Shown here: positions 1-9,206 of the stretch, piece after piece
How the letters are laid out: every line of letters starts with the position of its first letter
Numbering within the stretch: position 1 is the first letter of the stretch
Assembly (NCBI GenBank): GCA_012033205.1
Contig: JAAUSO010000026.1
Location: forward strand, 1 to 54,666
DNA: 54,666 bases
Direction of reading: 5' to 3'
From: Richelia sp. SL_2_1
GTDB lineage: Bacteria > Cyanobacteriota > Cyanobacteriia > Cyanobacteriales > Nostocaceae
Translations under genes and position numbers: made by a program
Notes under the pieces: generated by a model
What the model was told of the DNA's origin: nothing
Databases searched by the model: none
Seen by the model: only the letters and a program-made list of their open reading frames with translations

Positions 1-358
1 TGCTACTTACTACCTCGGCAACCAATTTAATCGTATTACCAATACAAATAATCGGCTCTTTTTGCCAAAGAGGTTCCTGGTTAAGTTTGATTTTATCTAA
101 AACAATTACATCTGGACGTAATGCTGTGGCTTCTGCTGCTGGTGGTTTAATCAAACAACTTTTGGGAATCAACCAGTTACAATTAGAACGAAGAATTTCA
201 GCATAAATTCTACCAGCAATATTTCCTGAAACCTCTTCATGTGGTCCAGTTGGTTCCATATCACGTAATTCTCCGTCAATAAGTTCGTAACGGGGATTAT
301 CCCCATACTCAGCGATAAATTTCTCGAAAGTGAGAAGTTTGGGTGGGGTGTAGGTCAT
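1..358 (-). CDS. Uma2 family protein (DUF820), partial
   Basis: The reading frame starts at the ATG complementary to 356-358 and runs off the left edge of the window, so about 119 N-terminal residues are visible. The N-terminus MTYTPPKLLTFEKFIAEYGD leads into YELIDGELRDMEPTGPHEEV, the usual start of Uma2 proteins, and a later LRPDVIVLD stretch matches the conserved PD core of this PD-(D/E)XK nuclease-like fold. The family is very abundant in cyanobacteria and its cellular role is not established. The C-terminus is missing only because the window ends. Confidence 0.85.
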   Translation of the reverse strand, partial: MTYTPPKLLTFEKFIAEYGDNPRYELIDGELRDMEPTGPHEEVSGNIAGRIYAEILRSNCNWLIPKSCLIKPPAAEATALRPDVIVLDKIKLNQEPLWQKEPIICIGNTIKLVAEVVSS

Positions 359-689
359 AGTTCACATTGTGGCAGGAAATGGTTCTATTTTAGCGAAGTG
401 ATATTAACTATAATTTTTTTCGCTCATCACTATGTAATCTAACAATACAAAGACTACATAACTAATTTCAAATATTTTCCCAAAAGCTGCGTAAAACCTC
501 CCCACCTTATTCGTAGAAGGGTTTAAAGAGATTGGGGAGGAATTGCCATGCATCGATAAAAATCCATATATACCCGATTAAAGCTCGCTACCTCGGATAT
601 TTTACCGCGTGGTGTTGCGTTGCTCCCGTCGAAGGTACAAATTTCCCAAAGCTCAAACAACTATTTACCTTACAGTATTTTATGTATCT
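359..689. other. Intergenic, no gene seen
   Basis: This AT-rich spacer lies between the divergent Uma2 gene and the sigma-like fragment. I see no convincing ORF, RNA or repeat. It presumably holds the promoters of both flanking genes. Confidence 0.5.
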
Positions 690-825
690 ATGATGACAAC
701 AAATGACCAAACCTTCGAGGTGCAGCAGGAGATTTCGATGGATGATGTTTTAGATTTGCAACTGCGTCAGCTAGTCTCTGAAGCACAGCAGTATCCAGCT
801 AAAAGTGTAGAACGTCGAAAAGTAT
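690..825 (+). pseudogene. N-terminal fragment of a sigma-70-like protein
   Basis: The fragment starts at ATG 690 (an alternative ATG lies at 693) and codes about 45 residues before the ISL3 element at 826 interrupts it. The text LQLRQLVSEAQQYPAKSVER resembles the start of the cyanobacterial sigma-like proteins that precede DUF1822 and CHAT genes in three-gene clusters. That assignment is from memory of the family and is moderate only. The rest of the gene is absent on the far side of the element, where a DUF1822 C-terminus follows directly, so the insertion came with a deletion. Confidence 0.5.
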
Positions 826-2120
826 GGTTCTTTCGTACTTAACGTGCTAAATTAGTATTATAATGCCAAGAAAGTAAAGCTCTAATTTCAAAATTGCGAA
901 AGTTTCTAAAGCCAAATCCATTTCGTTTTATTAACTTCAATTTATTATTAATTCCTTCTACTACCCCGTTAGTGGTTTTTCTTTCAAAATATCCTGCTAC
1001 TTCTCCAAACCAGCGTTTAATCGTCTTAACACTTTTCTGATAATAAGGTACAGCTTTTTCTAACCAATCAAGTAACCCTAAGATTCCTGTTCCTGAATCT
1101 TCGCTTGTATTAAATAAATTACGGAATTCTTCTTTCAATGAATGCATAATTGCGATTATTGGAGATGCTTCTCTGATTGTATCTAATTTTATTTTTTGTT
1201 GCTCTGTCAGTTTATCTTCTGCTTTTAAAATTGTAAATTTATTACCTTTTAAACTATCAAAAACTTTTTCCCTATCCTCAACTTTCAACTCTAATGCTGT
1301 TTTCTTTTCTGCTATTCTAGCTTGGTTTAATTCTTCATGTATTATTTTGGTAACATGGAATCTATCCACCGTAACGACAGCATTGGGGCAAATCTTGTTA
1401 ACTAAACTTTTATAATTTCCGGTCATATCAATACTAACTTCTTCTATTCGTTCTAGAACTTCTTCTCCCCACTTTCTCATCACATTTTCTATTTCCAATT
1501 GTTTTCTTTCCTTTACTAACCCTATTAATTTTCCTGAATCTATATCTACAAGTACAACAATGAATTTTCCTTGCCCTTTTGCTAAACTTATTTCATCAAT
1601 TCCTAACCTTTTCAAATTGTTTAGATTTATTGGTAATACATTTTTAGCTACATCTTCAAGCATTGAATTAACTTCTTCATCGGTTAATCCATTATTTTCT
1701 GCCACATTACTTACATTACTACTAATAAGTTGTTTAACAATATGTTCTGCATATCGATGCGTAAAACTCTTTTTCGTTCCAATAAAATTAAGTTGCTCGC
1801 TAAAAGTTTTTCGACATTTTTTACACTTAAATCTTCGTCTATTTAAATTTAGTATTACTTCTTTATCCCCCATCGGTAAATCTTTTACTAAATAATTTTG
1901 ATTCTGATGTAGATGTCTTGACTTTGTACTGCAATGCGGACATACTGCACTTTTTTCCTTTTTCCCTACTGATAAAATTAATACCGAACCCTCTTGTATA
2001 CTTGATTCCACCACTACGTCTGTCAAGTTTAAGAGTTGAGTAAGGACTCTTTTCATAATTTACTTTACTAAAATATAAATATGTCTGCTAATATTTTAGC
2101 ACGCTAAATACGCAAGAACC
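826..2120 (-). mobile_element. ISL3-family insertion sequence, apparently complete
   Basis: The element is about 1295 bp. Its ends are imperfect inverted repeats: left GGTTCTTTCGTACTTAACGT and, read from the other side, right GGTTCTTGCGTATTTAGCGT, both continuing with GCTAAA. One transposase ORF fills the interior. ISL3 elements normally leave an 8-bp target duplication. Here the flanks (AAAAGTAT on the left, AAAAATCA on the right) do not match, and the two sides belong to different genes. This fits a deletion next to the element or recombination between two copies. Confidence 0.85.
839..2056 (-). CDS. ISL3 family transposase
   Basis: A 405-residue DDE transposase, full length for ISL3. An N-terminal zinc-binding region (CPHC, later CKKC) is followed by the ISL3-type core with IDEISLAKGQGKF, then VSIDMTGNYKSL and VTVDRFHVTKII, and a C-terminal TNGVVEGINNKLKLIKR block that carries the expected catalytic Glu. 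The stop codon lies inside the left inverted repeat. No internal lesion is visible, so the element may still be active. Confidence 0.9.
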   Translation of the reverse strand: MKRVLTQLLNLTDVVVESSIQEGSVLILSVGKKEKSAVCPHCSTKSRHLHQNQNYLVKDLPMGDKEVILNLNRRRFKCKKCRKTFSEQLNFIGTKKSFTHRYAEHIVKQLISSNVSNVAENNGLTDEEVNSMLEDVAKNVLPINLNNLKRLGIDEISLAKGQGKFIVVLVDIDSGKLIGLVKERKQLEIENVMRKWGEEVLERIEEVSIDMTGNYKSLVNKICPNAVVTVDRFHVTKIIHEELNQARIAEKKTALELKVEDREKVFDSLKGNKFTILKAEDKLTEQQKIKLDTIREASPIIAIMHSLKEEFRNLFNTSEDSGTGILGLLDWLEKAVPYYQKSVKTIKRWFGEVAGYFERKTTNGVVEGINNKLKLIKRNGFGFRNFRNFEIRALLSWHYNTNLAR

Positions 2121-2390
2121 AAAAATCAAGAAATAACTGATATTAAAAATCAAAATAAAGGTGAAATTGATATTATTGTACAAGTTCAAGCAGACACGGA
2201 AAGAAGTGTTTCTTTACCTCCAGGATTAAAATTAGTTGTCACTGATGAAAATGGTCAAGAAGTAGATGCTGCTGTTTCCCGACTGAATGATAATTGGATG
2301 GATATTGAATTAAGCGCAGAATTAAATGAGGAATTTAGTGTTGACATAATTTTAGGTGAATCGAAAGTTACTGAGGATTTTGTTGTATGA
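2121..2390 (+). pseudogene. C-terminal remnant of a DUF1822 family protein
   Basis: Directly after the right end of the ISL3 element an open frame of 89 codons runs to TGA 2388-2390 without its own start. Its text (SLPPGLKLVVTDENGQEV, DNWMDIEL, then EEFSVDIILG and TEDFVV at the end) matches the C-terminal end of DUF1822 proteins, which in cyanobacteria often sit between a sigma-like gene and a CHAT gene. The N-terminal part, and most of the upstream sigma-like gene, were lost when the element arrived. Confidence 0.7.
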
Positions 2391-2494
2391 TAATTATAAA
2401 TTTAAAATAAACAATATAGAGAGGCGATATTCTTGCGTCTCTCTTACACAATATCGGGAATATATAAATTATCCGAAGTTAGATTGCATCACCT

Positions 2495-5400
2495 ATGAAA
2501 AAACTGGTTATTTTAAAATTTGATGGCAATTTTGAATTGGGCTTTCAAGTTAGTTTAGAAATCGCAAATGAAGGACAACGCGCTTATCGAACTAGGATAG
2601 CAACGTTACCGGAAAATATTAAGATTCCCCAATTATTAAATAAGTGGCACGAGATATATTGCAGTCGATATAGTCAATTTAGGGTTAAATCTGGTGGTAG
2701 TCGTCGCGTCAATTTGGAATCTTTAAATCAAGAATGTACGCGGGAATCTATAAATTTACTTAGTCACTTCAATAATTGGTTAAGTACATTATCTTTTAGT
2801 CTAGTTGTCAACTATCTTAAAGACTTAAATTTTCAAGATGAAATCAGAATTATAATTACGACTTCTTGTCACGAATTACGTCAGCTACCTTGGCATTTAT
2901 GGGATGTTTTAGCTAGTTTCCCATTGGTAGAGGTGCCTTTAAGTTCGCCAAATGCAGAACGGGGAGAGCGGGTTTATCGAGAGAAAATTCGGATTTTGAT
3001 TATTTTGGGGGATAGCTCAAATATTGATGTTGAAGCTGATAAAAAGCTGTTACATAATTTCTGTGGTGATGATGCGGAAATTGTTTTATTAAAACAACCA
3101 TCACGAGAAGAATTAAATAATTGCCTGCAAGATGATTTAGGTTGGGATATATTGTTTTTCTCCGGACATTCTCAAACTCAAGAAATGCAGGGAAGGATTT
3201 ATCTAAATCATCACGAGAGTTTGACGATGGGGGAATTGCGGGATGCTTTACAAGTGGCAATTCAAAAACGTTTGCAAATTGCATTTTTTAATTCCTGTGA
3301 TGGTTTGGGGATTGCTTATGAGTTGGAACAGTTGCATATTCCCCAGGTAATTGTGATGCGGAAACCTGTACCGGATATAGTCGCGCAGGAGTTTTTGAAG
3401 TATTTTTTGCAGGAGTTTACTGGTGGCAAATCGCTGTATATTTCTGTGAGAAATGCGCGGTTAGAATTACAAAAACTTGAGTCGGAATTTCCCTGTGCTA
3501 GTTGGCTTCCGGTAATTGTCCAAAATCAAACGGAAACACCTCCAACTTGGCAAAGTTTGGGGATAATTTCTTTTTGTCCCTATCAAGGTTTGAGTGCGTT
3601 TAAAGAAGAAAATGCCGAGTATTTTTTGGTAGGGATAAAGCAACGGCGAGTTTAGTTGCTGCTGTTAATACTAAATCTTTGGTGGCTGTAGTTGGTGCTT
3701 CGGGTAGTGGGAAATCTTCGCTGGTGTTTGCTGGGTTAATTCCGCAATTGCGAGGGGATAATAATTGGTTAATTTTATCATTTCGTCCCGGTAAAAATCC
3801 CTTTGCTGCTTTGGCTGTAGCGTTGGTTTCGGCGTTTAATTTACCAGAAAATGAGCGACGTTTGGCTGAGTTGGAATTGGATGTGAATTTGCAGCGCGAT
3901 CACACTACTTTGGAACAGTTTATTACCAACCTCACACACCAATACGGAGACGCGATATATCGCGTCTCTACATTTTCAAAATCACCACGGATTCTGTTAA
4001 TTATTGACCAATTTGAAGAAATTTATACTCTGTGTACGGATGCAGAGGAACGCAAAATTTTCTTGGATGGTTTGCTACAAGCGGTTAATAATGCACCGTT
4101 TTTTACCTTATTGCTAACCTTACGGGTGGATTTTTTATCTAGGGCATTGGATGATTATGAGCCTTTTGGGCGGGACTTACAACAGTATCAACTAGAACCA
4201 GTGGTGCGGATGAATCGGGAGGAGTTGGAAGCAGCAATATGCGGGAATATTGACCCATCAAGCCTATGAAAAAATTGGCGGGGTAGAGCAAGCGCTGGCG
4301 AACTATGCAGATATGGTTTATGCAGACTTGAGGGAGGGGGAACGGGAAACAGCGCAACGGGTGTTTATTCAGTTGGTGCAACCGGGGGAAGGTACGGAAG
4401 ATACCCGCAGATTGGCGACAAGTGAGGAAGTGGGGGGAGAGAATTGGGATTTGGTGACGCGCTTGGCTGATAAGCGGTTTGGTGGTGACGAACCGGGATG
4501 AGTTGAGTCATGAGGAAACGGTGGAAGTCGTCCATGAGGCTTTGATTCGCCATTGGGGACGGTTGCGGGGATGGATGCAGGAGAACCGCAAGTTTCGCAT
4601 TTGGCAACAAGGGTTGATAGTTGCGTTGCAGCAATGGGTGGATAGTGGTAAGGATGAGGGTGCTTTGTTGCGGGGTGCGACTTTGGCTATCGCGGAGGAT
4701 TGGTTGCAGCAACGGGGTAGGGAGGTGAGTAAACCACAGCGATGGTTTATTGAGAACAGTGTGGAGTTGCGGGAGCGGGAGAGGAAGCAGAAGGAGAGAT
4801 TACGGAGGAGTGTTGTTGGTGGGTTGGTTTGTGCTTTATTCTTGTCTTCGAGCTTGGCTGGATTGGCTGTAGTCAATGAAATTCGCAAAACTGATGCGGA
4901 AATTGGTAGATTAAATGACAATGCAGAAAAATATTTTGAAATTAATGACCAGGAAGCAGCATTAGCGGAAGCTATTAAAGGTGGAAAAATTCTCAGGGGA
5001 AGCATTTGGAAACCTTGGATAGGTGGGGAAACCCAGATGTCAGCTACATCTACATTGCGTGAGGTGGTATACGGGTTTCAAATAAAAACTTTCAAAGGAC
5101 ATACAGGAGAAGTTAATAGCGTCAGTTTTAGCCCGGATGGCAAAACCCTTGCTTCTGCATCACAGGACAAAACGGTGAAACTTTGGGATATTAATAGCGG
5201 CAAGGAAATAAAAACTTTCAAAGGGCATACAAACTCTGTTAATAGCGTCAGCTATAGCCCCGATGGCAAAACCCTTGCTTCCGCATCAAGGGACAAAACA
5301 GTGAAACTTTGGGATATTATTACCAGTGGTAAAGAAATTAACACCCTTAAAGGACGTACAGATGTTAATAGCGTCAGTTTTAGCCTGGATGGCAAAACCC

Positions 5401-5933
5401 TTGCTTCCGCATCACACGACACAACTGTGAAACTGTGGGATGTCAAAAGTGGTAAGGAAATTAGAACCTTGAAAGAGCATACAGGTTATGTTAAAAACAT
5501 CAGTTTTAGCCCGGATGATAAAGCCCTTGCTTCCGCATCATTTGACAAAACGGTGAAACTGTGGGAATTCAAAAGTGGTAAGGAAATAAAAACCCTTATA
5601 GGACATACAGACTTTGTTAATAGCATCAGCTTTAGCCCAGATGGCAAAATCCTTACTTCCGCTTCTTGGGATAGAACGGTAAAACTATGGGATATCAATA
5701 GTGGTAGGGAAATAAAAACCCTTAAAGGACATACAGAGAGTGTTAGTAGTGTCAGCTTTAGCCCAGATGGCAAAATCCTTGCTTCTGCATCACGGAACGG
5801 TACGATAATTTTGTGGAATCTCGATTTAGATGACTTGCTAGTACGAGGATGCGGTTTAATACGAGGCTACCTGCAAAATAACCCCGATGTCAGCGCAGAA
5901 GATAAACATTTGTGTGACAACATTAAGCGTTGA
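2495..5933 (+). pseudogene. CHAT protease - STAND ATPase - WD40 protein, broken by frameshifts and a deletion
   Basis: This was one gene and is now four frames. The first (2495-3655) is a CHAT caspase-like domain with catalytic His225 in FFSGHS and Cys268 in FFNSCD. It continues after a 1-nt loss in a T run (3622-3627), where EYFFGRDKATASLVAAV would be restored, into an nSTAND-type NTPase with Walker A GASGSGKSS and Walker B ILLIIDQFEE. Near 4240-4250 about 70 family-typical codons are missing and the frame changes. An extra T at 4478-4480 shifts it again before VVTNRDE. The last frame carries a likely membrane helix (VVGGLVCALFLSSSLAGLAV) and six WD40 repeats with closely similar DNA, plus the usual C-terminal cap. 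Several lesions including a deletion mean real decay, although single indels could be sequencing errors. Confidence 0.8.
3947..3968. repeat. 22-bp perfect palindrome inside the STAND domain
   Basis: The segment GAGACGCGATA followed by its exact complement TATCGCGTCTC lies within the CHAT-STAND reading frame. It adds codons for YGDAIYRVST without breaking the frame, just before the Walker B strand. The text (AGACGCGAT...ATCGCGTCTCTACA) looks like a dispersed cyanobacterial palindromic repeat rather than part of the protein family. Confidence 0.75.
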
Positions 5934-6050
5934 GGGTAAACAAAGATGTTAATTCAATTAAAATAAAAACAAGCTTGATTTAATAAACAAATACGCTTAA
6001 AAATTGAAAATAAAATTCATGTATATTTATAGCAAATGGTTTTTAGATAA

Positions 6051-6477
6051 ATGCACATCATCAGTTTTAAGGCTTTAAGAGAATATGCAGAAATTCATGC
6101 AGATAGCCGGGAAGCACTCATATATTGGTATAAAACTGCTAGCAAAGCTAAGTGGTCAAATTTAGTTGAAGTACAAGAAACTTTTCCGAAAGCTGAGGCA
6201 ATTGGAAATTTCACTATCTTTAATAAGTAGTAGCGCAAAAATATTTACATTCATTATGAGTAAAGCGAGGCAGTTCAAAACCTTGCGATTGCTTCATTTC
6301 GCTTCGCTACATTCGCAATGACATTGTGTAATTAATTCTGCTTGGTTACTTATTAAGGGGAATAAGTACCGATTGATTGTTAGCATGGATTATGCAGAAG
6401 AAATGATTTATATTAAATATATCCTAACTCACGCAGAATATGATAAGGAGTATTGGAAAAATGACCCTTACTTTTAG
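6051..6477 (+). pseudogene. HigB-family toxin gene split by a 125-bp insert
   Basis: The N-terminal half (from ATG 6051: MHIISFKALREYAEIHADSR, ending ...FTIFN) and the C-terminal half (GNKYRLIVS to WKNDPYF, stop 6475-6477) align to the intact HigB at 27121-27420 of this same window, which reads FNIKGNKYRLIVS across the junction. Between them 6226-6350 is foreign and brings an in-frame TAG at 6228. HigB proteins are RelE-like mRNA interferases acting with a HigA antitoxin encoded downstream. This copy should be inactive. Confidence 0.85.
6226..6350. mobile_element. MITE-like insertion in the HigB remnant
   Basis: The intact HigB paralogue supplies the empty site TTTAATATTAAAGG. Here the same site reads TTTAATA, then 125 bp, then TATTAAGG, so a TA dinucleotide is duplicated on both sides. 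The insert begins AGTAGTAGC and ends GGTTACT, a short inverted match (AGTA) at its tips. Inside is an imperfect hairpin with arms TTGCGA and TCGCAA. TA duplication fits small non-autonomous relatives of IS630/Tc1-type elements. No coding capacity is seen. Confidence 0.65.
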
Positions 6478-6541
6478 TATAGAAAAATATAAAGAGTTAT
6501 TAGTAACTCATACTCCAAAACTGATAAAGACAACATCAAGC
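6461..6541 (+). pseudogene. N-terminal remnant of a HigA-type antitoxin
   Basis: ATG 6461 overlaps the end of the HigB remnant by 17 bp, the same overlap as in the intact pair at 26733-27420. The start MTLTFSIEKYKELL and the following PKLIKT resemble MTLTINSEIYSQLL and PRIIQT of the intact antitoxin. Similarity ends near 6530-6541, where the oppositely oriented DUF3368 gene begins, and no HTH domain remains. Confidence 0.65.
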
Positions 6542-7042
6542 GTTGAGATTATTCACTTCCTCCACCATCTGTAAAATACGAGTATACAAAGCATCGGCAA
6601 CTCTGAACCCAGCTATTGCAATCAAATCATCCATCACGGGTTTGACAGCGACAATAAATCCTTTTTGTTTTGCTTCAACCAAAACTCCTAACAACCCAGT
6701 AATTCGTAATCCTAACTTATCAGCTTCTGCCCTTCCTCGGCGTTCGTCAATAAGTAGTAATTCTGCATCAATTTCAATCGCTAAAGCAATTGCTTCACAT
6801 TCTCCTTCGTCCAATTGTTGCTCTAACAGAACTGCAATTAGAGAACGATTTTTTACCTGCCTTACCTCAATCCAATTAAATGTCCGTACTTCTATAGAAC
6901 CAGGAACAGGTGTAGATGTAGCAGTAAGTTCCCGATAAACAGCTTCTGGAATCAGGATTTTAGTATATAACTGTCGGAGCAAATCTAATTGACCAACAGC
7001 AGCAAGACTAGTAATTGGAGAAGTATCGCTAATAACAATCAC
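6536..7042 (-). CDS. DUF3368 (PIN-like) protein, probable toxin
   Basis: A 168-residue protein beginning MIVISDTSPITSLAAVGQLD, the PIN-like start with the first acidic residue (D6). LDEGECEAIALA (second acid pair) and LLIDERRGRAEA (third) follow, so the set of metal-binding acids of a VapC-like nuclease fold looks intact. The start overlaps the end of the upstream UPF0175 gene by 4 bp, a translationally coupled pair. UPF0175/DUF3368 pairs are regarded as toxin-antitoxin-like modules. Its RNA target is unknown. Confidence 0.8.
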   Translation of the reverse strand: MIVISDTSPITSLAAVGQLDLLRQLYTKILIPEAVYRELTATSTPVPGSIEVRTFNWIEVRQVKNRSLIAVLLEQQLDEGECEAIALAIEIDAELLLIDERRGRAEADKLGLRITGLLGVLVEAKQKGFIVAVKPVMDDLIAIAGFRVADALYTRILQMVEEVNNLNA

Positions 7043-7287
7043 AATCGACCCAACTCACGCAAATTTTTCAAATCGAGTTCAAAATCTTCTATTTCATAAG
7101 AATACAGAGGAATTTTGCGTTCTTGAAGCAATTGCTGGAACTGTATTTTATCCATTTCTGCCAATTTGCTAGCATACCCAAGGGGAAGTTTTCCCGAACC
7201 AAACAGCAATAGAGCAACTTCCTGTTTAAATTCCAATTCTGTCATTCCACTAGCACGCAAAGTCTCATCTGATATAACGACGCTCAT
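7039..7287 (-). CDS. UPF0175 family protein, probable antitoxin
   Basis: An 82-residue protein. The segment ELEFKQEVALLLFGSGKLPL followed by GYASKLAEMDKIQFQQLLQE is the characteristic UPF0175 helix-turn-helix-like region, and an acidic C-terminal tail (YEIEDFELDLKNL) could cover the partner. It is the first gene of a two-gene operon with the DUF3368 gene, in antitoxin-then-toxin order. Confidence 0.8.
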   Translation of the reverse strand: MSVVISDETLRASGMTELEFKQEVALLLFGSGKLPLGYASKLAEMDKIQFQQLLQERKIPLYSYEIEDFELDLKNLRELGRL

Positions 7288-7737
7288 TTTTCCCTCTTGC
7301 TAAAAATTTCAATGGATTAAATAACGTGAGCATTGCATTACGGTTTTTCTTATAGTCTACAATCATAATACTTATGAAACTCGAACTTTATCAATACGCG
7401 ATCGCGCTTGTGTTGCCTTGTTTTGGAGAATTGGTATTACAGGAGCGATTGTTGGGTTTGTGGGAGAGATGGGATTTTCTAAACGGGTAGATTTGCTTAA
7501 TGTTAGATCGGGCGATGTCTACGACGGGCTACGCCGGGAGCCGCAACTAAATAATCTTGAAACGGTGCATTGCGCTAACACGACTACCCAACCCCAAAAA
7601 ATTTTACCAACTGCGTAATTACATTGAAAGAAATTCGTATTCTCTTGTGAAAGGGTTCATAAGTAGATGTCGTCGCGAAATAAATAGATAAAGTATTTGC
7701 GATTGCTCTACCTTTTGGAAAAAAAAGGATTTCTAAA
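7288..7737. other. Intergenic with dispersed repeats, no firm gene
   Basis: Short frames exist (one from ATG 7374 starting MKLELYQYAIAL and ending after 38 codons) but none can be assigned. A HIP1 octamer lies near 7391. A repeat-like segment with CTACGACGGGCTACGCC lies near 7520. The segment from about 7609 (aactgcgtaatt, then aaattcgtat and aagggttca) recurs diverged at about 8398, and each copy lies upstream of a gene. Confidence 0.4.
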
Positions 7738-8190
7738 ATGCAAAGTAATTATACACCTGCGAGTTTATTGAAGCGATATTTTGCCCACTTATTTGACATC
7801 ATAATTCTATCTATAATTACTATTGTCATAGGAACGATTTCCGTTGTAATTTATAGTTTATTTCTCGAAACGGACGAGATTCCTATTCCTGATAAAATTC
7901 TTGAATATCTCGCATATGGGTTGTTATTTGTAATTTCTTGGCTTTACTATACGCTGATGGAAATTTCCCCCAGACAGGCAACTATTGGCAAACAAGCAAT
8001 GGGAATTTTTGTTACAGACTTAAATGGCGATCGACTCTCGTTTAAAAGAGCAAGTTTGAGAAATTGTTGCAAATTTATCCTAATTTTTATTTGAAACATT
8101 AGCTCGGTCACAATGTTTTTCACGACACAAAAACAATCTCTCCATGACATAATGTCTAAGACTTTAGTGGTACAAAAAATAAAAAATTAG
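7738..8190 (+). pseudogene. RDD family membrane protein with an internal stop
   Basis: The N-terminal 118 residues show the RDD signature ASLLKRYFAHLFDIIIL, two hydrophobic helices and the ATIGKQAMGIFVTDLNGDRL block. A TGA at 8092-8094 interrupts the frame, but the same frame continues as NISSVTMFFTTQKQSLHDIM and TLVVQKIKN to TAG 8188-8190. That is the normal RDD C-terminus (the QSLHDI...TLVV element). One substitution, for example TGG to TGA, explains this. RDD proteins are small membrane proteins of mostly unknown or ion-transport role. Confidence 0.75.
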
Positions 8191-8510
8191 TCAGTCCTAA
8201 TTTTTTTAAGGAGGATTGACTACGAGTTATTTATTTGTAGTAATTTCGTTACCAATTGCTAATTATATTAATACTACTGATACCAGCAGATTTGAATCAG
8301 GCGATAATCAAATCATGCTGTTTTTTTTTGTTCAGCCGTCACGCATTCTCAAAAAGTACCATATTATTCTTCGGTAATATTAAAATAAATCTTTTATGAA
8401 CTGCGTAATTGCACGTAAATAAATTCGTATCTACTTATGAAGGGGTTCAAACAGTAGAAAACTCACTTCAAAAATAATACTTCAACATTATTAATAGGAA
8501 ATACATAGTC
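8191..8510. other. Intergenic, no firm gene
   Basis: A purine-rich AAGGAGG at about 8208 is followed by an open frame from TTG 8216 (TTSYLFVVISLPIANY...) of about 60 codons that I cannot assign, and its spacing to the AAGGAGG is too short. The second copy of the aactgcgtaatt repeat begins near 8398. Confidence 0.35.
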
Positions 8511-9113
8511 ATGAAAGCATGGAATTGGATACTTACAAGTTTAGTGTTAGTCACTTCAGTCAGCCTTCCCAAAGCAGAAGCTAAAAACGTGCTTGAAACC
8601 GAAACAAATCAAGCCGAATCTACATTTTCAGTATCAGTAAATGGCAACCAACTAACAACAGAACAACCGATACTAATTGCACTCAATGATATCTACTGGG
8701 GACCAGATCAGGATTTTCAAATTCGGATGCCAGGTTCTATACAAGAGAATGAACAAAGGCTATTAATGTCATGGAGTGACACAACTCAAACTGCATACAT
8801 GATTGTCCACACAGATTTGCCAGTAGAAACACCTTATTTATCTGCTGAACAAATTCGTGAAATATTGCAAACTTCTATGCGAGGACAAATGACTACTACA
8901 GGTCAAATCATCAGAAGCACTAATTTGGAAATTGATGGATACCCCGGTTTAGAGCTACTTGTACAACATTCAGACGGTAAAACAGGTCAATACCAAGGAT
9001 TTATAGTTAAAGGAAGGATGTATGTTATTGGAGCTATAACTGAAGGAGAATTAACCACAGAAGCAGTCAATTTCTTTGATTCTTTCGGAGTTTATCCAGA
9101 ACGTGTGCGCTGA
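8511..9113 (+). CDS. Secreted protein of unknown function
   Basis: A 200-residue protein with a clear signal peptide: MKAWNWILTSLVLVTSVSL, then a probable cleavage after KAEA (about residue 24). The mature part has no motif I recognise. Its two halves look like an alpha/beta domain (DFQIRMPGSIQENEQRLL, then YPGLELLVQHSDGKTGQYQG and GRMYVIGAITEG), loosely like cyanobacterial exported proteins with a PsbP/DUF1795-type fold, which is only an impression. A terminator-like hairpin follows 94 bp after the stop. Confidence 0.65.
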   Translation: MKAWNWILTSLVLVTSVSLPKAEAKNVLETETNQAESTFSVSVNGNQLTTEQPILIALNDIYWGPDQDFQIRMPGSIQENEQRLLMSWSDTTQTAYMIVHTDLPVETPYLSAEQIREILQTSMRGQMTTTGQIIRSTNLEIDGYPGLELLVQHSDGKTGQYQGFIVKGRMYVIGAITEGELTTEAVNFFDSFGVYPERVR

Positions 9114-9206
9114 AAATCCTGCCGTTGCTAGCAAGTTTTTCAATATATTCAAAATTTGCTAGAAGCGAAAGCAATTATTTGTACAATCTTTTTTCTTTAA
9201 CTTTGT

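Noticed and set aside
1560-1895. Plus-strand ORF inside the ISL3 transposase
   Set aside because: Antisense shadow of the transposase, with low-complexity Ser/Leu-rich text.
4139-4381. Opposite-strand ORFs under the CHAT-STAND-WD40 gene
   Set aside because: They are shadows of the decayed coding frames with no signatures of their own.
7418-7618. Open frame with hydrophobic start (FWRIGITGAIVGFVGEM)
   Set aside because: It runs through dispersed-repeat sequence, and another frame over the same bases has an ATG. No family matches either.
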